Source of the DNA: JARRPM01 sp963765545
Lineage (GTDB): Bacteria; Pseudomonadota; Gammaproteobacteria; Pseudomonadales; Halieaceae
Assembly (NCBI GenBank): GCA_963765545.1
Contig: CAVXWW010000004.1
Coordinates: 124,001 to 188,000 of the forward strand
Reading direction: 5' to 3'
DNA length: 64,000 nt
Position 1 is the first letter of the stretch. Each line of letters begins with the position of its first letter. Below the pieces are notes generated by a model, which saw only the letters and a program-made list of their open reading frames with translations, was not told where the DNA came from and did no database searches. This document shows, one piece after another, positions 25,723-34,238 of the stretch. Position numbers and translations under genes: made by a program.

Positions 25723-27597
25723 ATGACCGCAACTATTATCCAGAGTAACAGCACCCCGTTCAGCAAGGTTGATGTGGACGGTGTCACAGTAGATATCATA
25801 GAAAATGCGCTGCGTAATGCCAGGGAAGAAATGGACGCGGTGCTATTTCGCACGGCCATGTCCCCGGGGATCCGCGAACAGGGCGACTGTTTTCCGATGA
25901 TTGCCAACCTCGACGGCAAGATGGTGGTAGGCCAGTTTGGCTCCTTCATAGGGCCTTTTCTCGAAGCTTACGATGCCGAGATCGAGGAAGGTGACATCAT
26001 TCTGACCAACGATCCCTATATGTGTAATGCAGCGGTGTCACATTTGCCTGACTGGGTGGTGCTGGTGCCGGTATTCAAGGACGGGCGGCACATCGCCTGG
26101 TCGGCCATGTTTGGCCATATGTCGGACAATGGCGGCATGGTGCCGGGCTCTATTCCTATTCAGGCCACCACGATCTACCAGGAAGGGATACGTATCCCGC
26201 CTATCAAGCTCTACAAGAAGGGTGTTTTGCAGGCGGACATGCTGGAGTTGATTTTGCACAATGTGCGCACCCCTCAGTGGAATCGATTCGATCTGAACGC
26301 GCTGGTAGCGGCCTGCAATACCGCGGCCAAGCGGTGTGTGGAGTTGGCGCATCGTTTTGGCGATGACGTGCTGGTCACTACCATGGACATTATGCTGCAG
26401 CGTAACTACGACGCCATGAAGCACATCATCGGGATGTTTATTCCGGAGGAGCCAAGGGTATTCGAGGACTACCTGTGTGATGACGGCATGGGAATGGGGC
26501 CGTACAAGATCAAATGCAAAATGTGGCGGGAAGGGGAGGTTGCCATTTTTGATTTTGACGGTACGGATCCACAGGCCCAGAGTTCGGTGAACTTCTATCT
26601 CAACGAAGACATGTTCAAGATGTTCTTCGGTTCATTCACCATCAACGTGGTGGATCCGCAGATTGTCTTCAACGACGGTTTCTATGACCTGGTGGATGTA
26701 CGTATTCCGGCAGGTACATTGCTCAAGCCCAATTTCCCCGCAGCTTTATCGGGCCGCACCCATGCCCTGGGTCGCATCTTCGATTTACTTGGAGCCCTGC
26801 TGGGTATGGGCGCTCCCCAGGAGATGTTGAACGCGGCGGGTTTTTCCGATTCGCCGCACCTGTTTTATTCGGGTTACGACAAAAAAGGCGAGTGGTTTCA
26901 GTTATTCCAGATTGGCTTCGGCGGTATACCGGGTCGGCCCGTGGGAGATGGCCCGGACGGTCACTCGTTATGGCCGGGTTTCACCAATGTACCCAATGAG
27001 TTTATTGAATCCTATTTCCCCCTGCGTATAGAGCGCTACGAGACGATTCCCGACTCTGGCGGTGCAGGCCTGCATCGAGGTGGTAACGGACTTAGCGTGG
27101 TCTACTGCTTTCTCTGTGATGGTGAAATAGGTATCCATGATGACCGCTGGTTGATGTATCCCTGGGGAGTGCTTGGTGGTGAGACAGGTTTGCGCTCAAC
27201 CAAACGCCTGGTGCGCGCCGATGGCAGCGAGCAATGGTTGCCGGCCAAGGTTGAGGGCATCAAGGTTAAAGAGGGTGACCTGCTGTACTTTAATACCTGG
27301 GGAGGCGGCGGCTGGGGTGACCCCTTCGCGCGCGATCCAGAACTGGTGCGCCAGGATATTGAGCGGCGGCTGGTAAGCCGCGACGGCGCCAGACGCTATG
27401 GCGTGATTATCGGGGACGATGGATCTGTAGACGTCGATGCGACAGCCGCGTTGCGTATCGAACTGGTGGCGGCCCGGGGCGACAAAACAGACCTGTTCAA
27501 TTTTGGCGGCGATGTGGAAGCGATCAGGGCAGCTTGTGAGGCGGAAACCCATCTGCCTGCCCCGGTCAAGCCAACGTTTAATGTGGGAAGTAACTGA
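25723..27597 (+). CDS. Hydantoinase B / oxoprolinase family subunit
   Basis: This 624-residue HyuB-type subunit partners the preceding HyuA. Characteristic blocks are EEMDAVLFRTAMSPGIREQGDCF, the metal-binding GDIILTNDPYMCNAAVSHLPDW region, and GGAGLHRGGNGL with the glycine-rich WGGGGWGDP segment near the C-terminus. The overall size fits the beta subunits of N-methylhydantoinase and acetone-carboxylase-like complexes. It is spaced only 4 bp from HyuA and is certainly co-translated. A stem-loop lies after its stop, between it and the convergent MOSC gene. Confidence 0.9.
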   Translation: MTATIIQSNSTPFSKVDVDGVTVDIIENALRNAREEMDAVLFRTAMSPGIREQGDCFPMIANLDGKMVVGQFGSFIGPFLEAYDAEIEEGDIILTNDPYMCNAAVSHLPDWVVLVPVFKDGRHIAWSAMFGHMSDNGGMVPGSIPIQATTIYQEGIRIPPIKLYKKGVLQADMLELILHNVRTPQWNRFDLNALVAACNTAAKRCVELAHRFGDDVLVTTMDIMLQRNYDAMKHIIGMFIPEEPRVFEDYLCDDGMGMGPYKIKCKMWREGEVAIFDFDGTDPQAQSSVNFYLNEDMFKMFFGSFTINVVDPQIVFNDGFYDLVDVRIPAGTLLKPNFPAALSGRTHALGRIFDLLGALLGMGAPQEMLNAAGFSDSPHLFYSGYDKKGEWFQLFQIGFGGIPGRPVGDGPDGHSLWPGFTNVPNEFIESYFPLRIERYETIPDSGGAGLHRGGNGLSVVYCFLCDGEIGIHDDRWLMYPWGVLGGETGLRSTKRLVRADGSEQWLPAKVEGIKVKEGDLLYFNTWGGGGWGDPFARDPELVRQDIERRLVSRDGARRYGVIIGDDGSVDVDATAALRIELVAARGDKTDLFNFGGDVEAIRAACEAETHLPAPVKPTFNVGSN

Positions 27598-27625
27598 ATC
27601 ACCGCAGGGTCTGACTGACTGTGTG

Positions 27626-27650
27626 GCCGCAGGGTGGCCACCTGTGCGGC
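27626..27650. terminator. Stem-loop between convergent hyuB-like and MOSC genes
   Basis: GCCGCA and TGCGGC arms (27626-27631 and 27645-27650) enclose GTGGCCAC-like inner pairing, giving a strong hairpin 29 bp after the HyuB stop and before the MOSC stop on the other strand. There is no T-run, so bidirectional termination is possible but unproven. Confidence 0.4.
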
Positions 27651-27694
27651 TGTCTGCGTGCCGGTTGCCTAATCGGCTGATGAGAACCCGAACG

Positions 27695-28159
27695 CTAGGG
27701 CTTACCGTCGCCGGTCTCAATGGCCATACCCACGGCAATTGTCCCGCTGGCGATGACATCGACCCTCAGTCCACCGCTGTTGAGAAACGCTTTTACTACC
27801 TGGGCGTTGGAGATGTCCTGGTTTTCCAGTGAGGCCCCGAGGGAGGAACAGGGCGTGCACAGTTCTACTCCGCGAAACCTGGCCTGGCCTATGGCAAATT
27901 CCTGGCCTACAAGGGCATTGAGGTCTACACCGCTGGTGACAATATTGCGCCTGGTGTCGCCCGACTCTATGGCTTGACCATATTCGGCGTTGTATCGGGC
28001 GACTGCCTCGCTTTCGATAAGGGTGACATTCTGTCCCGGGTAGTCATTACGTTGGTAATTTCTATCCCCGGCTATTCCCTTGCCAACCACTACCTGTGCA
28101 TCCAGGACATTGCGGGCCGGCTCACCTGATTTTTTCGCGACAAATATGGATATGATCAC
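27695..28159 (-). CDS. MOSC domain protein
   Basis: This 154-residue stand-alone MOSC domain (molybdenum cofactor sulfurase C-terminal) has the typical GIAGDRNY and TRRNIVTSGVDLNALVGQEFAIG blocks, and a conserved cysteine in VELCTPC. MOSC proteins carry sulfur or molybdenum cofactor; stand-alone ones such as YiiM reduce N-hydroxylated compounds or protect against them. The start is a GTG at 28159 with GGAGAG upstream, 3 bp after the preceding small membrane protein gene, so the two are co-transcribed. Confidence 0.85.
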   Translation of the reverse strand: MIISIFVAKKSGEPARNVLDAQVVVGKGIAGDRNYQRNDYPGQNVTLIESEAVARYNAEYGQAIESGDTRRNIVTSGVDLNALVGQEFAIGQARFRGVELCTPCSSLGASLENQDISNAQVVKAFLNSGGLRVDVIASGTIAVGMAIETGDGKP

Positions 28160-28162
28160 AGG

Positions 28163-28354
28163 CTAGCGCTCTCCGGGTAGATGGCGGGCTACATCCACAA
28201 AGTCCACGACAAGGGACAGCCCGGCGACAAGAAAATACACCACAAGATACTGATTTAGTGGTGTGCGAATTTCACTATTACCAAATTTCGCGACCAGCCA
28301 GTCAGCCAGGGTCGCAATGGCCGCGTTCAGATCCGCCGGGCTTGTCTCATTCAT
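28163..28354 (-). CDS. Small membrane protein of unknown function
   Basis: A 63-residue protein with one clear membrane segment (YLVVYFLVAGLSLVVDFV) and a soluble N-terminus. No family is recognised. The ATG at 28354 is favoured; a longer form to 28429 would begin in sequence overlapping the upstream gene. It lies between a four-helix membrane protein and the MOSC gene on the same strand, with only 3 bp to the latter. Confidence 0.5.
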   Translation of the reverse strand: MNETSPADLNAAIATLADWLVAKFGNSEIRTPLNQYLVVYFLVAGLSLVVDFVDVARHLPGER

Positions 28355-28379
28355 GCGGCATTCTCTTAACTGGTTCGCA

Positions 28380-28784
28380 TCAAGAGCTAACCGGTGCAGG
28401 TTCCACTCCGCGCAGGCGAAGTCGCGCACCCAAAGACATCCCCACTACAATACTCGCAAAGAAAACAAAATGGTGCCAGAAAGGTACGGCATCCCAGAAA
28501 CTGAGCTGTACATTTACGGCGACAGTCAGCATCAGGATGATGGCAATCACGGTGTGCAGCCACTCCCGCCGGGGCGCCAGCCTCGCTGTCACATACCCAC
28601 ACAGAACAAGTGCCAGAAACTGGATGAACTCTGTGCCAAGTAACAAGGGAACATGTCGGCTGCCACCCTGCTCGTTAACCAGATGGGGTAACTGGCTGTA
28701 AAGAATTCCCAGGGTGGGCACACAGATCATGCCGTAAAGCAGCGGGGCTGAGAGTATACTGACGATGGAGCGCAGAAAATTCAC
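28380..28784 (-). CDS. Four-helix membrane protein of unknown function
   Basis: A 134-residue protein with four predicted membrane helices and an Arg-rich C-terminal tail. The start is a GTG at 28784 with a strong GGAGGAG site 6-7 bases upstream. I recognise no family. It heads a small minus-strand group (this gene, a one-helix protein, MOSC) following the Kef-type antiporter further along the opposite flank. Confidence 0.6.
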   Translation of the reverse strand: MNFLRSIVSILSAPLLYGMICVPTLGILYSQLPHLVNEQGGSRHVPLLLGTEFIQFLALVLCGYVTARLAPRREWLHTVIAIILMLTVAVNVQLSFWDAVPFWHHFVFFASIVVGMSLGARLRLRGVEPAPVSS

Positions 28785-28837
28785 GGCTATCTCCTCCTTT
28801 TTTATTTGCGTCAGTTGGGTAGTTTAGCTCACGGGGC

Positions 28838-30436
28838 CTATTCACTCACTGTGGCAGGTTTTTGCGGCAGAATATCCATCAGGTTCGATAATGTGTGTTC
28901 GGCAAAACCGGCGCCGGCCTCGGCGTAATAATTAAAGACCACGTCAGCGCCCGCGGCTTTCATTGCAGCCCGCTCGTCCTCGTATTTTGCGACTGCCGCT
29001 ACCTTGCCCTGATAACCTGAAGTGCGCAGCTGCGTCACGGCGTCTATCATCTCGGAAAGCGAAGGCATGGTAAACATAACCAGTTTGTAGCGGGTAGTTT
29101 GCACCCCCTCCCAGAAATCGGCGTCTTCCGCATCGCCGTAGATAACCCTGCGGCCAGCCGCCTCATGGTGACTGAACTTTGTTTTGTCAGTATCGACACC
29201 GCAGACCCGCAGGTTGTACTGGGACTCGACGGTGTCGTAGGCACCTGATCCCACGCGGCCCATGCCAATAATGAGAACATCGACATTTCGTGCGGGGCAC
29301 TGGGGGTCATCCTCAGTTGCCGCGGCGGTCTCGAAGCGCTTCAGGCTTTCCCGGAAACGACTGTAAATGTGGTGTGAGCGGCCGTTGAGGAGGGTGGACA
29401 TAACGAAGGAGATGGAAACAGCGATGGCCAGCGTTGCCATCCAGCTCTCGGATAACCATCCCAGTTTCAGTGCCAGAGCAGCGACAATCAGGCCGAACTC
29501 GCTGTATTGGGTGAGAGCCATGCCCGCCAGCAGTGCTGTCCTGGCTCTCATGCGATAGCGCGAAAGCAGGAAAAAGAAGACGGCACCCTTCACCGGTAGC
29601 AATAAACACAGAACGAGCGCGATAAGCAGCATGTCTGCCGACGGAGACGATGCGAGGCCAATATTCAGGAAAAAGCCGATCAGGAATATATCCTTGAAAC
29701 TGATCATCGATTTTGCCAGTTCACCGGCCTTTTTATCGCCGCTGAGCAACATGCCGAATACCAGGGCGCCGAGGTCGGCCTTCATGTCGACCAACTCGAA
29801 TAGTGAGGCACCACTGAAGGTGAGAATAATACCAGCCAGTATCAGCACCTCATCGTGACCGCTGGCGCGCAGCAGGTAGCTGAAAAAGGGGCGGGCGAAA
29901 TACAGCAGCGGTAACAGCAGGGCCCAGGCTGAAGGAATCTTGCCTGTTGAAACTGTCAGGAACAGCACCGCGATGATGTCCTGGATAATCAGTATGCCGA
30001 CAGCGATCTGGCCGTGGCGCACCCGGAATTCACCGCGCTCTTCAAGTATTGCTACGGCGCAAACAGTGGAACTGAAGCTCAAGGCAAATGCTACCAGGGT
30101 GGCCTGTTGCCACGTAAGGTCCGACACCAATGGCAGGCCCAGTGCGCCCAGGAACAGCAAAGAGCAGAAGGTCACCAGGCCAAAGGAGAGTCCGTGCTCG
30201 ATAGTGGACCGGTATATGGCAGGTTGCAGCAGGCTTTTGATGTCGAGCTTCAGGCCGATAATAAACAGCATCATCGCAATACCCGCATCGGCGATCAGTT
30301 CAATCCCGGGTGACGACTCGAAGCCGGCCATGCCCAGGCCGAAGCCCGCAATGAGATAGCCAACCATAGGCGGCTGGCCTATCTGGCGAGCGGCGAAGCC
30401 GCAAGCGAACGCGGTCAGAATGATAAGACTATCCAT
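28838..30436 (-). CDS. Kef-type CPA2 cation:proton antiporter with TrkA-N domain
   Basis: This 532-residue inner-membrane antiporter exchanges K+ (or another monovalent cation) for protons. The first 380 residues hold about 12 membrane helices typical of the CPA2/KefBC family. The C-terminal cytoplasmic part is a Rossmann TrkA-N domain, with VDVLIIGMGRVGSGAYD binding NAD(H) or another nucleotide to gate transport. There is no TrkA-C or ancillary KefG/F gene nearby, so it is a stand-alone form, possibly involved in pH or osmotic adjustment. A strong hairpin lies in its leader region (30496-30520). Confidence 0.9.
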   Translation of the reverse strand: MDSLIILTAFACGFAARQIGQPPMVGYLIAGFGLGMAGFESSPGIELIADAGIAMMLFIIGLKLDIKSLLQPAIYRSTIEHGLSFGLVTFCSLLFLGALGLPLVSDLTWQQATLVAFALSFSSTVCAVAILEERGEFRVRHGQIAVGILIIQDIIAVLFLTVSTGKIPSAWALLLPLLYFARPFFSYLLRASGHDEVLILAGIILTFSGASLFELVDMKADLGALVFGMLLSGDKKAGELAKSMISFKDIFLIGFFLNIGLASSPSADMLLIALVLCLLLPVKGAVFFFLLSRYRMRARTALLAGMALTQYSEFGLIVAALALKLGWLSESWMATLAIAVSISFVMSTLLNGRSHHIYSRFRESLKRFETAAATEDDPQCPARNVDVLIIGMGRVGSGAYDTVESQYNLRVCGVDTDKTKFSHHEAAGRRVIYGDAEDADFWEGVQTTRYKLVMFTMPSLSEMIDAVTQLRTSGYQGKVAAVAKYEDERAAMKAAGADVVFNYYAEAGAGFAEHTLSNLMDILPQKPATVSE

Positions 30437-30495
30437 CCAGAGTTACTCTCACGCTGAATACCTGATTTTCCGTTAAAGTCTGAAGTGCTCCACTC

Positions 30496-30520
30496 CAGGG
30501 CTGCTAACGAAACAGCCCTG
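30496..30520. promoter_or_regulatory. Strong hairpin in the antiporter leader region
   Basis: CAGGGCTG (30496-30503) and CAGCCCTG (30513-30520) are perfect 8-bp inverted arms with a 9-base loop, 60 bp upstream of the antiporter start on the minus strand. It could be an operator or an RNA leader hairpin. No T-run follows on either strand. Confidence 0.4.
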
Positions 30521-30684
30521 CGGACCACAATGCGCGATTATAACCGGTCAGGGTACATCCAGTCGCGGCGTTTGGCTGGATTCCGCGCTGTAATGATGGC
30601 TGTTTCAGCAATCGATTACGCATAAACGCTGGCCGGATGCTAATCTAGGCTCGCAGGGTGCACAAAAAAATTAGCAGAGGGAAT

Positions 30685-31287
30685 ATGGACCTGGAACGCA
30701 GCAATCTCGGCCTCGGCCGCAAACCGGCGCTTGTTGTGGTGGACATGATTAACGGCTTTACGAATTCCGGGTGCCCGCTGGGCATGGACTGTCCTGAGGT
30801 GGTTGCCGCCAATAACCTGCTGCTGGAGGCCTTTCACTCACGTGGGCTACCGGTCTACTTTACCACTGTTATTTACTACCGCGACGACCAGGCCCGGGTT
30901 TTTCGTGATCGGGTCCCAGCACTTGATCTGTTGACGCCCGACTCGTTGTGGGTACGCGTAGACGATCGGCTCGATATACGCGAAAGCGATTCATTGATAG
31001 AGAAACATTGGGCCAGTGCGTTTCACAAAACCGATCTTGATCATCGACTGCGACAGGGCGGGGTCGATTCACTGGTAGTCACCGGCTTGACAACCAGTGG
31101 CTGTGTGCGGGCTACCGCGGTCGATGGCCTGCAATACGACTACCGCGTAGTGATTGCCACAGAGGCGGTCGCTGATCGCAACCCTGAGGCACACACCGCC
31201 AACCTGTTCGACCTGGATGCCAAATATGCGGATGTAATGAGTTTGTCCCAGGTCCTGGCCCAGCTACCCATTACCGGTGCGGGATGA
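30685..31287 (+). CDS. Isochorismatase-family cysteine hydrolase
   Basis: This 200-residue cytoplasmic hydrolase has the family's catalytic triad: Asp20 in VVVDMINGF, Lys107 in SLIEKHWASAF and Cys140 in TTSGCVRATAVD. The sequence around the cysteine resembles N-carbamoylsarcosine amidase and nicotinamidase-like enzymes, which release ammonia from amides. The ATG at 30685 has AGAGGG upstream and is preferred over a GTG at 30658. Its stop overlaps the start of an acetyltransferase gene (ATGA), so the pair is translationally coupled. Confidence 0.88.
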   Translation: MDLERSNLGLGRKPALVVVDMINGFTNSGCPLGMDCPEVVAANNLLLEAFHSRGLPVYFTTVIYYRDDQARVFRDRVPALDLLTPDSLWVRVDDRLDIRESDSLIEKHWASAFHKTDLDHRLRQGGVDSLVVTGLTTSGCVRATAVDGLQYDYRVVIATEAVADRNPEAHTANLFDLDAKYADVMSLSQVLAQLPITGAG

Positions 31288-31817
31288 GCTCGCGGGGCAC
31301 TGGTTTGGGCCAACTCGGAACGCACAGGTTGAGGTTCCGCCAGATAGACGAGTCCGATGCGGGATTCATTTTCAGGCTCTACAGTACTGATTCTTTCAAA
31401 CGGTATATCGGAGACAAGAATTTTCGAACCGCCGAGGACGCGCGCCAGTTCATTGCCAACTCCATGGTAAAGATGTACCAGACAGCCGGCCTGGGGCTGC
31501 ACCTGGTCGAGTTGAAGCCCGATGCCATACCCATCGGTATCTGTGGCTTGATAAAGCGGGATTCACTGGACGAGGTCGATCTTGGCTTCGGATTCCTTCC
31601 CGACTACGAAGCGCTGGGATATGGGTTCGAGTCAGCCTGCAGTTTTCTGGCCTTTGCCAGGAAAACACTTCAACTGGACCGCGTTGTTGCAATTACCACC
31701 TCGGACAATGCGGCCTGTATCAAGCTTCTCAAGAAACTGGATTTTCAGTTTGAGAGGGTTCACGAGCAGTTACCGCAGGGGGTAACACTCGGCCTTTACG
31801 CGCGGCTGTTGGATTGA
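31284..31817 (+). CDS. GNAT-family N-acetyltransferase (RimJ/RimL type)
   Basis: This 177-residue acetyltransferase of the RimJ/RimL-like group would transfer acetyl from acetyl-CoA to an amine on a protein or small molecule. The N-terminal RFRQIDESDAGFIFRLYS strand-helix, the central EVDLGFGFLPDYEALGYGFESA (acetyl-CoA loop) and the C-terminal TTSDNAACIKLLKKLDF motif are typical. It overlaps the isochorismatase-family gene by 4 bases. A GC-rich stem-loop just after its stop ends the unit. Confidence 0.85.
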   Translation: MSSRGTGLGQLGTHRLRFRQIDESDAGFIFRLYSTDSFKRYIGDKNFRTAEDARQFIANSMVKMYQTAGLGLHLVELKPDAIPIGICGLIKRDSLDEVDLGFGFLPDYEALGYGFESACSFLAFARKTLQLDRVVAITTSDNAACIKLLKKLDFQFERVHEQLPQGVTLGLYARLLD

Positions 31818-31818
31818 A

Positions 31819-31855
31819 CCGGGTGCCCCAGCCCCGTTTACTGGGGGCAGCCCGG
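31819..31855 (+). terminator. GC-rich stem-loop after the acetyltransferase gene
   Basis: CCGGGTGCCCC (31819-31829) pairs with GGGGCAGCCCGG (31844-31855) apart from a single bulged base, 2 bp after the stop codon. The stem is stable enough for a terminator, though the following bases are not a clean T-run. Confidence 0.5.
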
Positions 31856-32323
31856 GTATTAAGCCGAGCGCATACCCCTCCTCATGGAAGGCCGCACTTT
31901 GCGGGCAGCGGCTAGACTGAAAAGCAGACAGGAAATCCCAGCAAAGCTTTTTGTCAGATGACATTTTCAGACGCGCGACAGTGTGTGCATCATCACGGAG
32001 TCATCTGATTCGGGCTCGAACTGTTCTGCTTCATTCCTTTTAAGCAGATGAAGAATCCGGAGCGGACACTCAACCGCTGTTCGACGACGCCAGCTTTATT
32101 CCATATTGTGGTTTTGAAAGACACTGATTCTGTACGGGTTGGCTTTCCTCTGCGGGTCCTAAGTCAAATTGGGTCTCTAAATCCACGTTCTTACCTCGAA
32201 CTCTGATCCAACTCAGCTAGCTCTGCGTAGATCCGTAAACAGGGCAGTGTGTCCCGCGAGACCTGGCCCCCACAGTCTGAAGTTACTTCAGACAACCTTT
32301 TGTTAATTTGAGGAGAGAAACCT
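31856..32323. other. Long non-coding stretch before the small secreted protein gene
   Basis: About 470 bp without a supportable gene on either strand; reading frames here are short and have no family resemblance. Composition is lower in GC than the flanks. The right end holds a 19-bp perfect palindrome (32275-32293) and a GAGGAGAG ribosome-binding site at 32309-32316. The rest could be a relic of deleted genes or contain a small RNA that I cannot identify. Confidence 0.5.
32275..32293. promoter_or_regulatory. Perfect 19-bp inverted repeat, candidate operator
   Basis: GTCTGAAGT-T-ACTTCAGAC has perfect 9-bp arms around one base and ends 30 bp before the ATG of the small secreted protein, so it overlaps the likely transcript start. 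The same half, GTCTGAAGT, recurs once at 30478-30486 in the antiporter leader. A dimeric repressor site or an RNA leader hairpin fits. Confidence 0.55.
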
Positions 32324-32674
32324 ATGAAGAAGCAAAGTACAGTTTTAGCTGCTGCGGCAGTCATCGCGTTTGGCCTTTCACTGCCCGCTGCTGCCAAGCG
32401 CGATAACGTGGGAGGCCCCCCCGCAGGAGCAGGGCAAGGTGGCAAGCCGCTGGGAATCGCCTGCCAGCAGGCCGGAATAGCAACACTGCAGTCCCTGGGT
32501 CTGCTATCGGCGGTTGCCAAAAATGGAATAGACGTGGTGGGCTTGGGCAACGTTCCGTTTGAGACCGTTCTATCCCTTCACCGTACCACTCCTGAAGCAT
32601 TCCAGACTGGCGGTGTAACTGTGGTCGTTCCCGGTTTGGGTGAAGTTCCTGCTACCTGGTGCGACCATCTGTAA
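32324..32674 (+). CDS. Small secreted protein of unknown function
   Basis: A 116-residue protein with a clear Sec signal peptide: Lys residues, then a hydrophobic run ending LSLPAAA-KR, so cleavage after about residue 24. The mature part is about 90 residues. It starts with a Gly/Pro-rich segment, continues with a helical part containing two short LGLL/LGN blocks, and ends PATWCDHL. Two cysteines (one near the middle, one near the C-terminus) could form a disulfide in the periplasm. No family is recognised. GAGGAGAG precedes the ATG. The gene stands alone between a palindrome and a terminator-like hairpin, implying individual regulation. Confidence 0.65.
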   Translation: MKKQSTVLAAAAVIAFGLSLPAAAKRDNVGGPPAGAGQGGKPLGIACQQAGIATLQSLGLLSAVAKNGIDVVGLGNVPFETVLSLHRTTPEAFQTGGVTVVVPGLGEVPATWCDHL

Positions 32675-32706
32675 GCATTAACTACAGTGTCGACACACCT
32701 TGAGCA

Positions 32707-32734
32707 AGCGCAGGCAGCGGGGTCTGCTTGCGCT
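32707..32734 (+). terminator. Terminator-like hairpin after the small secreted protein gene
   Basis: AGCGCAGGCAG (32707-32717) and CTGCTTGCGCT (32724-32734) form an 11-bp stem with one G-T pair and a 6-base loop, 32 bp after the stop. Only a short CCTT follows, so termination strength is uncertain. Confidence 0.5.
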
Positions 32735-32899
32735 CCTTGAAGCAAAACCTGTGTTGCGTCGACCGGTTGAGATCGCAGCACAAAGCCGCCACTAATGGGT
32801 TAGCGGCTGGCACCAGGCTGATGACTGTTAACAACGCGGAAGCGACATTCCAGGCTCCTGTACTAACCTTCATCAACCGAATCCAATGAGAAAGCCAGT

Positions 32900-33334
32900 A
32901 TGAACTGGGAGGCAATTAGTGCGGTAAGCGAAGTGTTAGGTGCGATCGCGGTGGTTGTCTCGATCGCGTACCTCGCTCGTCAAGTACGACATGGCGTTAA
33001 TTTTATCCAGAACGTGACATATAGCGAAACTGCGAGTTCGTGGAGAGAATCTCTCGGGATCACTATGCAACACACAGATCAATTCCTGAGTGGAGTAACG
33101 CTATATGTATCAATGACTTCCACAGACCGTTGGAAGTTTAATACCCTAATGCATATTCAAATGGCTAATTTCGAGAACTTTCTCCTTAAGCGCCAAAAGG
33201 GATGGATCGACGAAGAACAAGGTGAACGATGGCGGCAGGTTCTCATTTGGTATCTGTCCTGGCCTGGAGTAGAACAATGGTGGAATCAATATTCACAGAA
33301 TGTATACCAAGAAATTTCAGATTTACGTCAGTGA
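32900..33334 (+). CDS. Uncharacterised membrane-anchored protein
   Basis: This 144-residue protein begins with one membrane segment (VLGAIAVVVSIAYLA), followed by a soluble, mostly helical domain rich in Trp and Gln. Similar short proteins starting MNWEAI with a membrane helix are common in marine bacteria, but I know no function for them. Its composition is visibly poorer in GC than its neighbours, which suggests recent acquisition. No operon partner is evident on either side. Confidence 0.6.
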   Translation: MNWEAISAVSEVLGAIAVVVSIAYLARQVRHGVNFIQNVTYSETASSWRESLGITMQHTDQFLSGVTLYVSMTSTDRWKFNTLMHIQMANFENFLLKRQKGWIDEEQGERWRQVLIWYLSWPGVEQWWNQYSQNVYQEISDLRQ

Positions 33335-33620
33335 GCTACTCAATGGTTTAGCTGATGGCTCTATTCCCAGGGCAGACCTGCGTGGTTTTGACATTAGAGA
33401 CGCTAGCTAGGAATCGAGTTAAGACCAACACTCGCAACCAGTGTGTTGTATCGACTGTCACCAGCGACCAGGTTTCAGGGAAACCGATCACATGCTTGTA
33501 AAGCACGCTGTGCTAGCAGGTTAGATCCGCCTAGAAAGCTATCGTCTATAAGCGGATTATCCGTACTATGCCTTGGAGCGATGAACTCCTATACTGATTG
33601 TCAATTGGAGGGAGGTTACT
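33335..33620. other. Non-coding gap of lower GC
   Basis: A 286-bp gap between two orphan genes. I see no supportable coding sequence, RNA gene or clear hairpin. The only recognisable element is the GGAGGGAGG ribosome-binding site just before the next start codon. Confidence 0.4.
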
Positions 33621-34043
33621 ATGAATGTAGAAGATCGATTCCAGGCCTATGCCGCTGACTTCGAGTTAAGCTACGCCGATGATGACTGGTCGCGCCTGGC
33701 CAAGCATTTCACCACAGATGCCAGCTATGATATGGGCGATGGTTCGGAAACTGCCACTGGGCGTGATGCGGTCTTGCAGAAATTTCAGGATTCTGTCAAC
33801 GGGCTGGACCGGGCGATCGGCGAGAGGGATGTGCAGGTGCACAGCGTTTCAAGTGATGGTGATACAGTCGTGGCGGAGTGGACTGCGCGGTATACCAGCA
33901 CCAGTCTGCCCGCACTTGAGGTCAATGGTACCGAATTTGCGCGCTTTGACGGAGATGCCATCGCCGAACTGAGGGATGAAATAAGCGAGGAATCGCTGGC
34001 TGTCCTTGGAGCCTGGATGCAAGCGCACGGCGGTGCACTATAG
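33621..34043 (+). CDS. SnoaL/NTF2-like domain protein
   Basis: This 140-residue protein has the small cone-shaped NTF2-like fold pattern: an N-terminal helix pair (MNVEDRFQAYAADFELSYADDDW), a strand after ...FTTDASYDMGDG, a helix (TGRDAVLQKFQ), and a long curved sheet ending FARFDGDAIAELRDE. Such proteins bind or isomerise hydrophobic small molecules (polyketides, steroids) or serve as dimerisation modules; the ligand cannot be told. A strong GGAGGGAGG site precedes the ATG. It stands alone. Confidence 0.75.
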   Translation: MNVEDRFQAYAADFELSYADDDWSRLAKHFTTDASYDMGDGSETATGRDAVLQKFQDSVNGLDRAIGERDVQVHSVSSDGDTVVAEWTARYTSTSLPALEVNGTEFARFDGDAIAELRDEISEESLAVLGAWMQAHGGAL

Positions 34044-34238
34044 CACTGTTGCTATTCTATACTTTCGCTAGACCAGATAAGTCGGCTGCCGCCAGGTGAA
34101 AGCCGACACGATATGGCGGACACTTCACAACGCGAGCCCGTTCAGTTCCACGATCTTCGATTGTAGGTCGTCCACGAAGATAACTGAGCCTGTGGATAGC
34201 GGCGATGCGTCGAAAGGCGGGTAAATAGTTATTTGCAT

